Assembly: GCF_041080625.1 (NCBI RefSeq)
Contig: NZ_CP163518.1
Coordinates: 10,843,501 to 10,907,500 of the forward strand
Direction of reading: 5' to 3'
Length of the DNA: 64,000 nucleotides
Source of the DNA: Streptomyces sp. CG1
GTDB taxonomy: Bacteria > Actinomycetota > Actinomycetes > Streptomycetales > Streptomycetaceae
Shown in pieces: positions 54,446 through 63,075 of this stretch (its first letter is position 1; the number at the start of each line of letters is the position of its first letter). A program made the translations under genes and the position numbers. The notes under the pieces are model-generated. The model was not told the origin of the DNA. It ran no database searches and was given only the letters and a program-made list of their open reading frames with translations.

Positions 54446-56286
54446 CTTGACTCTGTCGGGGATCTTGGAGTTTCCCGGTGCGGCAGCATGGTCAGCGGGC
54501 ATGCTCGGGTAGTTCTGCCGACCGATGCAGCTGTCGAGGTGTCCGTTGTCCCTTCGCCCCCGTTCCGGTGAGCAAGTCCCGCCTCTGACTGCGCAGGTTG
54601 CGCGGGCGAGCAACCCGGGTGGTACGACGGCGATATGGGTGCGTGACCGGCTGGATGGGCTGTGGTGCGACGAGGACTTCGCCGACTGGTACCCGCGGGA
54701 CGGGCGTCCGGGTCTCTCGCCTGCTCGACTGGCCACCGTCTGTGTGCTGCAGTTCCTGCTCGGTCTGTCGGACCGGCAGGCCGCCGAGGCGGTGCGCTGC
54801 CGCATCGACTTCAAGTACGCGATGGCTATGGAGCTGGACGATCCCGGCTTCCATCACAGTGTGCTGGCCGATTTCCGCGACCGTCTCGCTGAAGACGGCC
54901 GTGCTGACCGCCTCCTCGACCTCGCGCTGGCCCGTCTCAGGGAGGCGGGACTGGTGCGCGAGCGCACCACGCAGCGGACCGATTCCACCCATGTCCTGGC
55001 CGCGGTGCGTGACCTGACCCGCCTGGAGCTGATCACCGAGGCGGTCCGCGCCGCACTCGAAGAGGTAGCCGACACCTGCTCTCACCTGCTGGACGAGCTG
55101 GTCGATGAGGACTGGGGGCGCCGCTACGGCCGGCCCGTCCGCCTGGGCAAGAACCCCACCAAGCCCATGACCAGGATCCTTGCCGCCGGGAACGACGCCG
55201 TCCGGCTTCTGGAACACCTCTACCAGCACGGAACGGACCGCGCGTTCGGCCCTCGCGTCCAGGCCCTGCGCCAGATCATGGTGCAGAACTACCACCGTGA
55301 CGCCGCTGGACGCCTGCGCTGGCGCACCGCCGAGAAGGAGGGCGGGCCCGGGCTGCCGCCCTCGTCGGCGGCGGTCGTCTCTCCCTACGACACGTCGGCC
55401 CGCTACGCACGGCACGGGCACATCATCAGCTGGAAGGGGTTCGCCGCTCACTTGACCGAGACCTGTGCTCCCGACGGCCCCAACGTGATCACGGACGTGG
55501 CCACCACCGCGGCCACCACCCACGACAGCCAGGTCCTGCCCGGCATCCACACCCGCCTGGCGCGTCGCGGACTGCTGCCCGCCGAGCACCTGGTCGACGC
55601 CGGCTACACCTCCCTGCCCCACCTGGAACAAGCCGCCCGTGAACACCAGGTCACCGTCTCCGGGCCACTGCGGACCAATTCCACCCATCAGCATCGCCGC
55701 AACGAGGGCTTTGCCCGGGACGACTTCCACATCGACTACGACCATCGGCAGGTCACCTGCCCCCAGGGCCAGGTCAGCCAGGGCTGGCACGGACCCTACC
55801 CGACCTCCTCGCCCACAGCGGCCCCGCTGATCGTGGCCAGGTTCACCAAGAGCCAGTGCCAGCCCTGCCCGGCACGCGCCCAGTGCACCACCTCCCGCGA
55901 AAGCCACCGCACCGTGGGCTTTCCCCCACGAGAGCTCCGTGACCTGCAACTCCGCGTCCGTACCGAGCAACAGACGTCCGAGTGGAAGACGCGCTACGCG
56001 GTCCGCTCCGGGGTAGAGGGCACGGTCAACGAGTTCGCCCACGGACATGACATGCGACGCTGCCGCTACCGAGGGCAGGGAAAGGCCCACATCCAGCACG
56101 TCCTGACGGCCATCGCCGTCAACATCGAGCGCCTCAGCGGACTGCCACCAACCGAGGAAACACCCACGCCGCGCCAGCCAACCGCCTTCCAGAACTACCT
56201 CGACCAGCGCGAGATATCCCGGCCGAAGTCCTGGCGAACCCTGGGCACCTGACCTCGGCGACTCCAAGATTCCCGACAGAGTCAAG
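54446..56286 (+). mobile_element. IS1182-family element, apparently intact
   Basis: About 1.84 kb bounded by 26-bp imperfect inverted repeats (54446-54471, CTTGACTCTGTCGGGG..., and 56261-56286) with one mismatch. It carries one uninterrupted transposase. Confidence 0.85.
54525..56252 (+). CDS. IS1182-family transposase
   Basis: A 575-residue protein with the IS1182 (DUF772-type) opening: [15 protein letters not shown], then [22 protein letters not shown]. The DDE core has T-D-S-T-H-V-L-A with the first Asp, V-D-A-G-Y-T-S with the second, and [11 protein letters not shown] with Glu. A four-Cys motif ([14 protein letters not shown]) lies in the insertion domain, as in the family. It is complete and could be active. 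Confidence 0.92.
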   Translation: MQLSRCPLSLRPRSGEQVPPLTAQVARASNPGGTTAIWVRDRLDGLWCDEDFADWYPRDGRPGLSPARLATVCVLQFLLGLSDRQAAEAVRCRIDFKYAMAMELDDPGFHHSVLADFRDRLAEDGRADRLLDLALARLREAGLVRERTTQRTDSTHVLAAVRDLTRLELITEAVRAALEEVADTCSHLLDELVDEDWGRRYGRPVRLGKNPTKPMTRILAAGNDAVRLLEHLYQHGTDRAFGPRVQALRQIMVQNYHRDAAGRLRWRTAEKEGGPGLPPSSAAVVSPYDTSARYARHGHIISWKGFAAHLTETCAPDGPNVITDVATTAATTHDSQVLPGIHTRLARRGLLPAEHLVDAGYTSLPHLEQAAREHQVTVSGPLRTNSTHQHRRNEGFARDDFHIDYDHRQVTCPQGQVSQGWHGPYPTSSPTAAPLIVARFTKSQCQPCPARAQCTTSRESHRTVGFPPRELRDLQLRVRTEQQTSEWKTRYAVRSGVEGTVNEFAHGHDMRRCRYRGQGKAHIQHVLTAIAVNIERLSGLPPTEETPTPRQPTAFQNYLDQREISRPKSWRTLGT

Positions 56287-56367
56287 AACCCATCCTTGAA
56301 CCTCGATTGATCTCCTCGCGCTCGCCCGGCTTCATCGCGATGAGTGCGGACATCGCCGAGTACGACC

Positions 56368-56904
56368 TCAGTCGGGCAGCGTGAGCGGGGACCACATGCC
56401 GAACCACTGCTCGGCGCCGTACGCCTCAAACCGCTCTACCTCGGTGAACCCCAGCTTCGCCGCGAGGTGCATCGAGCGGACGTTGGCGGTCTGGGTGGTG
56501 AGTACCACTGGTTCGCCGGGCAGTGCGTCGGCGAGCCAGTCGAGTGCCGCTGCGCACGCCTCGGCGGCGTATCCGTGTCCCCATGCCTGTGGCAGGAAGA
56601 GGTAGCCGAGCTCGGCTTTCCCGGCAGCCTGCCGAAGGTGCCCCGTGGCTTTGGTGAGCGTGATCTGGCCGATCATCGCTCCGTCGAGATCGATTACGAA
56701 GAAGCCAGGCCGCCGTCCGGGTATCTCAGGTACCTCGCGTTCGAGCTCATCACGCGGTCGAGGACCACCGAGGTAGGTGTGCACGTCCGATGAGGCGAAC
56801 AACTCGATGAATGCCGCACGGTCCCGGGCCTCGGACTCACGGAGCACGAGCCTCTCGGTCCTGATCGGGGCAGGCGGCCAGGCGACGGGTCCAAGATCAG
56901 TCAT
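56368..56904 (-). CDS. GNAT acetyltransferase, RimJ/RimL type
   Basis: A 178-residue acetyltransferase. R-T-E-R-L-V-L-R-E-S-E-A-R-D near the start is the RimJ-like opening. The acetyl-CoA region is L-G-Y-L-F-L-P-Q-A-W-G-H-G-Y-A (Q/R-x-x-G-x-G/A form) near 115, then N-V-R-S-M-H-L-A-A-K-L-G-F. Members acetylate N-termini or antibiotics. Its ATG overlaps the stop of the upstream small gene (ATGA), so they form one operon. Confidence 0.9.
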   Translation of the reverse strand: MTDLGPVAWPPAPIRTERLVLRESEARDRAAFIELFASSDVHTYLGGPRPRDELEREVPEIPGRRPGFFVIDLDGAMIGQITLTKATGHLRQAAGKAELGYLFLPQAWGHGYAAEACAAALDWLADALPGEPVVLTTQTANVRSMHLAAKLGFTEVERFEAYGAEQWFGMWSPLTLPD

Positions 56905-57179
56905 GCCGACCAGCCAACCAGCAGGGTCGCGGTGCCGAACTGGGGCGGCAGCCGGTAGCCGGTGCGCATCCGGTCGTCGATCTCGTCGGGCATCGCCGCG
57001 TCCTTGAAGTCCACCGGCTCCAGGAGCGCGCGCACCACCTCGGGGTTGTCGTCCTGGGTGGCTGGGCGGATGAGGTACTGCTGCAGCGGCGTGCCGTCGG
57101 GGGCGGTGCCGGCTGGTGCCGGCCGTGGTGCGTTGCGGTGTTCTGCGCGTCGTCGAGAGGCTCGTCCCATGCCCCTCAT
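56901..57179 (-). CDS. Small conserved hypothetical upstream of the GNAT gene
   Basis: A 92-residue protein, or 89 from ATG 57170. A basic, Arg/Pro-rich N-terminus leads to P-L-Q-Q-Y-L-I-R-P-A-T-Q-D-D-N-P-E-V-V-R-A-L-L-E-P-V-D-F, then D-D-R-M-R-T-G-Y-R-L-P-P-Q-F-G. It looks conserved and complete and is coupled to the GNAT gene by a 4-bp overlap. No function is recognised. Confidence 0.6.
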   Translation of the reverse strand: MRGMGRASRRRAEHRNAPRPAPAGTAPDGTPLQQYLIRPATQDDNPEVVRALLEPVDFKDAAMPDEIDDRMRTGYRLPPQFGTATLLVGWSA

Positions 57180-57407
57180 TCTCTCCCAACTCCGGCCGGA
57201 GCTGTGGGTATTGGCTGGTGACCTGTCTCAGCGGAAGTAGTCGGCTGGAAGTCGGTGACCTGGGCGGGCTGGGTTGGTTGAGCTGTGACGCGGCAGTTTG
57301 AACTTGGCCGCGAGGGCTGGAACCGCACGCGACTGCATCCTTTGGACTACTGCGTTTTGGGCCCTGTGGAGGACGCCCTTGCGGCACCGCCGCGAGAGGG
57401 TTGATCC

Positions 57408-57635
57408 GTGCGAGCAACCATCGGATACACCGCCGAAAGCATCGGCTACGTCGTAGGAGCCCAGGGGCTTGTCAGCTTCGCTTCGCAGACCCTCTTCGGT
57501 ACGGAGTGGGGCTGGATGCATAAATTAGTCGACCTTCCGTCCACCGGTTACCTCGGCATCGTCGCCGTGGGGCTGGCGCTCATCGTCGGCGGGGTGAAGG
57601 TGCGCAAGCTGCCCCAGCGCGAGAAGGTCGCCTGA
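57408..57635 (+). CDS. Small membrane protein
   Basis: A 75-residue protein from GTG 57408. Two hydrophobic stretches (I-G-Y-V-V-G-A-Q-G-L-V-S-F-A and G-Y-L-G-I-V-A-V-G-L-A-L-I-V-G-G-V) flank a W-G-W-M-H-K-L-V-D turn, and a basic tail V-K-V-R-K-L-P-Q-R-E-K follows. It may be a two-helix inner-membrane protein. The ribosome site is modest (GAGAGGG). Function unknown. Confidence 0.6.
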   Translation: MRATIGYTAESIGYVVGAQGLVSFASQTLFGTEWGWMHKLVDLPSTGYLGIVAVGLALIVGGVKVRKLPQREKVA

Positions 57636-57654
57636 CCGGCGGGCCCTTCAGCCC

Positions 57655-57845
57655 GCGACGAGCGAAACGGCCGCACCGGCGCCACATCCTCGAACCCGGC
57701 CGTCACACAGTCCGGCAACGGACGCCGCTGTCGCTCGCGTACAGCGTCCACGTACGACAGCTCGACGTACAGCCCCTCAAGATCCACCCCAGCCCGTACA
57801 GTCTTCCAGCGCCCCAGTGCGACCAGCCGGGTTGGTCTGCGCGCT
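57655..57845 (-). pseudogene. TnsA-like endonuclease, N-terminal fragment
   Basis: About 60 codons read L-V-A-L-G-R-W-K-T-V-R-A-G-V-D-L-E-G-L-Y-V-E-L-S-Y-V-D, P-D-C-V-T-A-G-F-E-D-V-A-P-V-R-P-F-R-S-S-R. This is the N-terminal region of actinobacterial TnsA-like heteromeric transposase subunits. It stops before the catalytic endonuclease part. A Mu/TniA-type transposase fragment is 5 kb upstream, which suggests a dismantled Tn7-like element. Confidence 0.5.
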
Positions 57846-57912
57846 ACTGATTCGGCGCTCGATTACCGCCAGTGACGCCACCTCCGTGGAGGGGGACGGG
57901 CGACATGCGTTT

Positions 57913-58269
57913 TCAGTGGCGGTCGGTCAGGAACACCGAACGCAACTTGAGCCGGTCCGTGGCAGGGTGTCCATGGGGGCGCAACGTCCAGGAGTTGCCC
58001 GTGCAGTCCGGCTCGGTGAACACCATCACCCACGTGTCGGTGTCGTTGTGCGGGGTGAACGCCGGCTCGGAGGAGCCCGGGTCCGCTACCTCCGGCAGGG
58101 TGATGCAGCCGGGGCTCTGTGGGTCGGGCAGGGTGACCGACTGCACAGTGCCGTCGAGGCCGACGTACTTGTAGGAGAAGTCGCCGGTGGCGGCGCTCGC
58201 GGAGGCCGGCAAGGTGGCAACAAGAGCGACGGCGCCGAGGGCGGCACCGAGAGTATGGCGTAGACGCAT
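57913..58269 (-). CDS. Secreted hypothetical protein
   Basis: A 118-residue protein from ATG 58269 with AAAGGAATCCC upstream. The Sec signal (T-L-G-A-A-L-G-A-V-A-L-V-A-T-L-P-A-S-A-S-A) is followed by a 92-residue beta-rich domain with two Cys (P-G-C-I-T and P-D-C-T-G) and W-V-M-V-F-T-E-P. Small domains like this are frequent among Streptomyces exported proteins. Function unknown. Confidence 0.75.
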   Translation of the reverse strand: MRLRHTLGAALGAVALVATLPASASAATGDFSYKYVGLDGTVQSVTLPDPQSPGCITLPEVADPGSSEPAFTPHNDTDTWVMVFTEPDCTGNSWTLRPHGHPATDRLKLRSVFLTDRH

Positions 58270-58554
58270 GGGATTCCTTTGCTCGGCGGACACCGGCCGA
58301 CTGCCGACCATCCGGCACAGAGCATGCCCCGCCCGCTGCCCCCGCCCCGGAATCATGAGGGCGCGCCGGGGGGATCTTGAGAGCGCACAGACGTGTCATC
58401 GCCAACGACCCGGCGCGTCTGCACGCTCCGCCATTCGAGTTACAGGGCCCGGCCCGGTCCCGTCCGTACCTCCATCGGGGTCTGCTCGGACTGTGTGCGG
58501 TTTTGGCGGTTCCGTGTGGGGCGGGTGCGGGAGTGTTATCTCTCGGTGGTGCTG

Positions 58555-58896
58555 TCAGAGGAGTTTCTGTGGTGCCTGGTACTGGTTGACGGGCGCGAGG
58601 TTGCATGAGGCCTTGGGCCCGCCGAGTGCGTGTCCCCCGATGCCCTCGCCCTCCGGTAGCGGCACCGCGCAGCGGAGGTCGACGTTGGCGAACGGAGCGC
58701 CATAAGTGTTGGCGATGCCGCCTACCTCGCCCGTGATGGCGGTGTTGCCGTTGCGGGTTGCGAAGTCCGTCGCCGCGTGGCCCGAGATGGCGGTGTCGCC
58801 GTTGCCGACTCCGAAGTCCGTTGCCGATGCGGGTACGGCGACGGCCGTCGTTGCGGCCATCGCGAGAGTCGCGCCGGCCAGAACCTTCATGATCAC
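58555..58896 (-). CDS. Secreted small protein with a short internal repeat
   Basis: A 113-residue protein from GTG 58896 with AGGAG seven bases upstream. After the signal (L-A-G-A-T-L-A-M-A-A-T-T-A, cleavage near P-A-S-A) come two similar lines, A-T-D-F-G-V-G-N-G-D-T-A-I-S-G and A-T-D-F-A-T-R-N-G-N-T-A-I-T-G, then a Cys-containing tail. The Gly/Asn-rich repeats recall chaplin-like surface proteins, but the chaplin hallmark is absent, so this is only a loose likeness. Confidence 0.7.
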   Translation of the reverse strand: MIMKVLAGATLAMAATTAVAVPASATDFGVGNGDTAISGHAATDFATRNGNTAITGEVGGIANTYGAPFANVDLRCAVPLPEGEGIGGHALGGPKASCNLAPVNQYQAPQKLL

Positions 58897-59389
58897 TGTG
58901 ATGCTCCTGTTCGATGAGACGTTCATCTTCTTTGTGATCTGTCCAACGCCACGCTGTGGTTGCAGTCACGGGTGCCGGACCACCCGTTATCGGCGAGCGC
59001 CGGCAGAGCGGTCGGTTCGGAGAGGCGGCGGGGTGCCTCCCGTGGTCGTGAACATCGCCTTGGCCCTCGTGGGGATGACTCCCGCACTCATCGACAAATG
59101 ACGCCTGCAACTCGGGTACGAAGCGAGGGCGGATGTCCTTGGACAGTGAAGCCAGTCGCTTTGTCATCCAGCCGAGGCTTTTGACAGCGAACCCAGCCGT
59201 TTCGGCTTCTCTGGCAGCGATCCTCGCTGACCCGATCCCGCCTGCGGCAAATGTTCGATGCATAGCTCTCTGTGATGAATCTACCGAATAGGGCTGGTTA
59301 GGCTGAAAACATCCTGGTCACTGGCATGGTGGAAAGCGGAACCTGATCCTCACATCGAGACTCGATGAGGCTCCGAGGGGATCTACGTC
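58897..59389. other. Gap without a supported gene
   Basis: About 490 bp between divergent exported-protein genes. Frames here lack start signals and family features. It probably holds the two promoters. Confidence 0.35.
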
Positions 59390-59920
59390 ATGACGATGAA
59401 ACTGTCCCGCCGCGCTGCCCTCACCGTGGGTGCCGGGGGCCTGTTCGTGGCCCTCGGCAGGACGGCCGCCGTGGCCGCTCCGCCTACAGAAACCGCGCTT
59501 GGGCGCGGACGCCGAGAGGGGCGTGCATCCGTCGTCTACCGGATCGCCAACCAAGGCTGGACACTGAAGAGCTTCCCCAACCCGGAGGAGCCGCAGCGCG
59601 GGTCGATCATCGTCGACGCTAGTCATGCGGGCGCCTTCGAGCAGTGGGAAATCAGCACGAACGGGAACAAGAGCACCATCAGGAACCACGTAACCTGGCT
59701 GTACGCCTATGGCGAAGGCAACCAGGTGATCACTATCAGCGAGGAAGGCGTCAGCCCCGACGCCCTGGCCTGGGAGATCCTACAAATCAACACGGGGGTC
59801 TTCGCTATCCGCGTCCCGCGCCCCGGCTCATCCCTGTATTGGACCGTCGACGGTCACTCGATCACCCTGACGGAATGGGCCGCTGACGCTACGCAGCTCT
59901 TCTCGCTCCAACGGGTCTGA
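59390..59920 (+). CDS. Tat-exported protein, beta-trefoil-like
   Basis: A 176-residue protein from ATG 59390 with GAGGGGATCTACGTC upstream. The signal has the twin-arginine pattern S-R-R-A-A-L-T (residues 6-12) followed by a hydrophobic stretch and A-V-A-A. The mature part alternates short beta strands (V-V-Y-R-I-A-N-Q-G-W, W-E-I-S-T-N-G-N-K-S-T-I, W-T-V-D-G-H-S-I-T-L) in the manner of a beta-trefoil, close to I66-type protease-inhibitor folds. No Cys pairs. Role unknown; binding or inhibition is inference. Confidence 0.75.
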   Translation: MTMKLSRRAALTVGAGGLFVALGRTAAVAAPPTETALGRGRREGRASVVYRIANQGWTLKSFPNPEEPQRGSIIVDASHAGAFEQWEISTNGNKSTIRNHVTWLYAYGEGNQVITISEEGVSPDALAWEILQINTGVFAIRVPRPGSSLYWTVDGHSITLTEWAADATQLFSLQRV

Positions 59921-59949
59921 GCTTCCCCGGTGTGCGGGAGGTACTGGTG

Positions 59950-60075
59950 AGCTGACCAGAAGGGGTTGACGGGGTTTCAGGTTCACTTGTTCGGCCGTCG
60001 CGTGGTTGGCGTCGTGCTTCTCCTCGCATTCGATGGGGCTGAGGTAGCCGAGTCGAGTGGTTCCTGTTGGCCTGT
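59950..60075 (-). pseudogene. IS3-family OrfB, C-terminal scrap
   Basis: About 35 codons read T-T-R-L-G-Y-L-S-P-I-E-C-E-E-K-H, A-T-A-E-Q-V-N-L-K-P-R-Q-P, the last residues of a Streptomyces IS3-type transposase. No inverted repeat or other part of the element was seen. Confidence 0.6.
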
Positions 60076-60170
60076 GTCGTACTGCCCTGGGCCGTCGAGC
60101 AGTACGACGGCGCCGTGCTGACGCCCGCTGGCTGATCGCCTCAGGTCAGGGTGGCTGACGGCTGCGGCAG

Positions 60171-60690
60171 TCAGTCCTCGGCGCCCTCGTCGTCGTCCGT
60201 CTCGGCTGGGTCGCGCAGCGGCTGAAGCGCCCCGCCGGCCGGGCCGGAGCCGCGGAAGCTGTAGCGACCGAGGACGTTCAGGTTGGCGTGCTTGAGCGGG
60301 GATAGTCCGGCGACGCGACGTCCTCGTCCAGGGCCTTGTGCTCGCGCTGATCGGCGGGCTGTGTGCCCGCAGCTGCTCGACGGCGGCGTCCAGGTAGCAG
60401 GCGGCCCACAGCACCGCGGCGTTGCGACCGCCCGCACCGCGGCGACCTGCTTGGCCAGCACCGAAACGCCTGGCAGCAGGGCCCGGTGGCGCCGCAGCCA
60501 CCCGACCGCCTGGTTGAACAGCGCCACCGGCCCCTCGGCGTGCGTCCACGCCCACCCGTGCAGGAGGGTGCGGAACTACCGTCCCCACTCCGCGTCCTCG
60601 AACTGGTGGCAGCCGTAGGCGTCCCGGATCTCCCGGGCGTGGTCGTACCGCCTGACTCGCGCTCGCCGATCCGGCTCCGTCTGACGCGGC
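60171..60690 (-). pseudogene. tnpA: Tn3-family transposase with large internal deletion
   Basis: Reading down the minus strand, N-terminal sequence (I-R-D-A-Y-G-C-H-Q-F-E-D-A-E-W-G, then a TAG where Trp is expected, F-R-T-L-L-H-G-W-A-W-T-H-A-E-G-P-V-A-L-F and L-L-P-G-V-S-V-L-A-K-Q-V-A-A-V-R) is followed, after one shift, by C-terminal sequence A-V-L-W-A-A-C-Y-L-D-A-A-V-E-Q-L-R and L-S-P-L-K-H-A-N-L-N-V-L-G-R-Y-S-F. About 700 residues including the DDE core are missing between them. Confidence 0.7.
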
Positions 60691-60886
60691 CCTCAGCTCA
60701 ACACGCTGAACTTGACAGAGATCGACTGGGTTGGATGACACGGCGACTGGGTTCGCTGGCAAAGGACAGCTGAGGCCGAGCGTGTTGCGTGACGGATCCA
60801 GTACTCTCCGTGATGTCGGCTGAGGGGTGATCGGGGTGGACGGTCCCGTCCTTGCGCGTGGTGCCCCGGGGTGGGAGGAGAGCGGT

Positions 60887-61096
60887 ATGGCCACTGGCGC
60901 GGTGAAGTGGTTCAACGTGGACAAGGGCTTCGGTTTCATCAGGCAGGACGATGGCGGGCCGGACCTGTTCGTCCGTTTCTTTGCCATCCAGACGCCTGGT
61001 TTCAAGGAGCTGTACGAGAATGACCGTGTCGAGTACGACCTCGGCCGGGGGCCCAAGGGCCCTCATACCGAGAACGTCACGGTCGGCAGGGCCTGA
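60887..61096 (+). CDS. Cold-shock (CspA-family) protein with altered RNP2
   Basis: A 69-residue cold-shock domain protein with GGGAGGAGAGCGGT before ATG 60887. It begins G-A-V-K-W-F-N-V-D-K-G-F-G-F-I with an intact RNP1 (K-G-F-G-F-I) and ends G-P-K-G-P-H-T-E-N-V-T-V. In RNP2 the usual V-F-V-H-(F/Y)-S-A-I is L-F-V-R-F-F-A-I: the RNA-stacking His and the Ser are replaced by Arg and Phe. It probably still binds single-stranded nucleic acid, with changed affinity. The gene is intact and has a good hairpin after it. Confidence 0.88.
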   Translation: MATGAVKWFNVDKGFGFIRQDDGGPDLFVRFFAIQTPGFKELYENDRVEYDLGRGPKGPHTENVTVGRA

Positions 61097-61109
61097 AAGG
61101 GGCCTGCCG
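61084..61109 (+). terminator. Hairpin overlapping the csp stop codon
   Basis: CGGCAGG (61084-61090) pairs with CCTGCCG (61103-61109), with further G-C pairs inside. The stop codon lies in the loop. Confidence 0.55.
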
Positions 61110-61382
61110 CGGCGCGGGCGTCGACGTACCCCAAGGGGGGCGCGGTTCGCTGGCCCGTTCCGTGCATTCCGTCACCGCGCGAGCCGTATTGCGTCGGTTC
61201 CGTCTGGTTGCGGGGATGGTCTGTGGTGTGCTCGGCGGCCAGGTCGGCATCGGCCAGGGCCGGGGAGTGCCCGGTGCTCGCCTGCAGCAGTTCCAGCCAC
61301 ATGGCGTCGCCAGCGTTATTGGCTTCCGCTGTTGAGCGAGATTCCAAGGCTGGTTCGTGTGTGGGGGCTGCTGTTCGGCTGC

Positions 61383-61500
61383 GGTGCCGGCGGGATTCGA
61401 ACCCGCGGACGGGGAGAGGCAGGCCCGCCCGGTCCCCGTCAGTCGGTGTGAGAAGGGCCTCTCTCACGCCGATCGCAATGGGCCGCTCTGCCACGGCTCC
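61383..61500 (-). tRNA. tRNA-like element with an over-long anticodon arm
   Basis: On the minus strand a cloverleaf can be drawn. Acceptor GGAGCCG (61494-61500) pairs with CGGCACC (61383-61389) with one mismatch. The D arm is GCAG/TTGC, and a standard T arm is GCGGG-TTCGAAT-CCCGC (61390-61406). An 8-bp variable arm (61408-61415 with 61433-61440) has a 17-nt loop. The anticodon arm is abnormal: TCGG/CCGA encloses a further helix GTGAGA/TCTCAC, about 11 pairs in all, closed by an 8-nt loop with no U33-type anticodon loop. G follows as discriminator, as in serine tRNA. Total 118 nt. Identity and function are uncertain. Confidence 0.45.
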
Positions 61501-61907
61501 GCAACCTGCGGGAACTGCGCAGTCCCGCTCCGATCAGGGTAGAGACACGGCCTTGTGCAGGGCGAGTTCTTTGCCTGGGGCGTGGCACTAGTCCGTATCC
61601 TGCCGGACGGCGCGGATGAGTCCGGCCTCGGTGGTGGTCCGGCCGGGTGTGTATCGGACGTGGGGCCTGGCTGGAGGCCGGTGGAGGGAGGCCGCGGCGG
61701 CCTGCCGCAGCCGCGCGGCCCTGTTGGTGCCGGCGCTCGGGGCGATGGCGATCACGGCTTGTCCGGTTCGGGCGGGACGTGCGGGGTGGCGGTCAATGGC
61801 CGGCTTCTTCGAGTGGTGCTCCTGCTTTGCCCGGCGGGCGGGGTCCGGTGGCCGGCCGCACTGATGTGGTTGGCGGGTTCTGGTGGTTTGCCTGTACATC
61901 ACGTGGC
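61501..61907. other. Gap without a supported gene
   Basis: About 400 bp upstream of the next gene. No ribosome site, conserved frame or strong hairpin stands out. Confidence 0.3.
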
Positions 61908-62558
61908 ATGGGGATATGGACTGATGCCTTCACCGCGCCGGCCGAGCCGACCCTGCTGTCCCGGGAGGATTTCGGGCAGCTCGTGGTCGGCCTGGCGCGC
62001 GAGCGGGTGGCCTGCACGCCCTGGGCGCTGCTCGCGGGGGAACTGTGTGTCAATGCGAGTCTGAACTGGGGGAGCGTCAGCGGGCAGGCCCGCTGGGACG
62101 GCTCTGAGATCGGCACCGTTCTGCATTCCGAGGAGCGCCCCGAAGGCATGCGGGACGAAGATCCGCCGCCGTGGGGCGACTCATACGAACGGGCCCGCTT
62201 GCTGGCTCGTGGTGACGCCATTCTCGACGTGGTGCCGGCCCTTGGGCGGGCACCGTACGGGGAGGAGGACGTGGCGGTCGTCTTCCAGCATCTGGACTTC
62301 TCCAACCGGGCGATCGCCGACTACTTCCGGTTCGAGGACAAGCGCACGATGCTCGTGGCTTTCTCTCTGGCCCGTCCGCAGAACCGGCCCTTGTCGACGG
62401 ACGACGGCTGGGAGCCCCATGGTCCGGTGCACCCTGTGCGCACATGCCTGGTGCACACCTTCAAACTCGCGAGTGAGGACGGCCCGCTTCCGCCTCTCGC
62501 GTCCATCGCCACCCGGCATTTCGGCCCGGACCTGGTCTTTGGTGAGACCAGGGGCTGA
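61908..62558 (+). CDS. Conserved hypothetical protein
   Basis: A 216-residue cytoplasmic protein from ATG 61908. It is acidic and complete, with V-A-C-T-P-W-A-L-L-A-G-E-L-C-V-N-A-S-L-N-W-G at about 40, A-V-V-F-Q-H-L-D-F-S-N-R-A-I-A-D-Y-F near 130 and H-P-V-R-T-C-L-V-H-T-F-K-L-A near 180. No membrane segment or catalytic motif was recognised. The codon use and conserved aromatic lines support a real gene. Its end meets a bidirectional hairpin. Confidence 0.65.
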   Translation: MGIWTDAFTAPAEPTLLSREDFGQLVVGLARERVACTPWALLAGELCVNASLNWGSVSGQARWDGSEIGTVLHSEERPEGMRDEDPPPWGDSYERARLLARGDAILDVVPALGRAPYGEEDVAVVFQHLDFSNRAIADYFRFEDKRTMLVAFSLARPQNRPLSTDDGWEPHGPVHPVRTCLVHTFKLASEDGPLPPLASIATRHFGPDLVFGETRG

Positions 62559-62889
62559 GCGCTGCCTCAGCCCAGCACCCCCAACCTCACCCGTGGGGCC
62601 GGCACCCCGTCGCTCCGGGTCCCGTGGCGGGCCCGGTTCCGGCTCGTACGAAGCCCCCGTCAGGGGGCTTCCCCCAGCCGGCAGGGTATGGGCATGGTGC
62701 CGCATCGGGCTGGTCCCCCGTGTCCCGGCCGCTCCGGGGAGCGGCATCGCGTCCAGGTACAGCGTGCCCTGACTGGCTGCTTCATGCGATGCCCGCCTGC
62801 CTCTCTTGCCCGGTCGGAGTGCTGCCGTGGTGTGCGGGGGTGCTGCGCCTGGGGGAGGGCCGGTGTCCCTGGGCGGGTGGTGTGTGGGT
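62559..62889. other. Gap between convergent genes
   Basis: Contains the bidirectional hairpin at 62651-62670. Nothing else was recognised. Confidence 0.35.
62651..62670. terminator. Bidirectional hairpin terminator
   Basis: AAGCCCCC (62651-62658) pairs perfectly with GGGGGCTT (62663-62670) across GTCA. It lies between the convergent genes at 61908 and 62890 and can serve both. Confidence 0.65.
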
Positions 62890-63075
62890 TCATCGGGTGG
62901 TGGTGATGGCTGCTGCGGCGGCGATGAGGGCGGTCATGACGCCGAGTGCGGCGAGGGCGGCTTGTACGGGGGCTGCGAGGGAGGGGCGGAGGTGGACGAG
63001 GAGGAAGGCGCTGGCTGCGACCAGGGCTGTGACGATGACGGTGACGAGGGCCAGGACGAGTGCGGACAGGGACAT
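62890..63075 (-). CDS. Small two-helix membrane protein
   Basis: A 61-residue protein from ATG 63075 with GAGGAACCCCCTG upstream. Two hydrophobic segments (L-V-L-A-L-V-T-V-I-V-T-A-L-V-A-A-S-A-F-L-L-V and A-L-A-A-L-G-V-M-T-A-L-I-A-A-A-A-A-I) are joined by H-L-R-P-S-L. A DUF1515- or SpdB-like small membrane protein is possible. Function unknown. Confidence 0.6.
   Translation of the reverse strand: MSLSALVLALVTVIVTALVAASAFLLVHLRPSLAAPVQAALAALGVMTALIAAAAAITTTR

Noticed and set aside
54492..56429. Long minus-strand frame across IS1182
   Set aside because: It is the shadow of an intact transposase, and its text is Gly/Val-repetitive without motifs.
61063..61494. Minus-strand frame through the tRNA-like region
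   Set aside because: It overlaps the tRNA-like folding and has no protein-like pattern.
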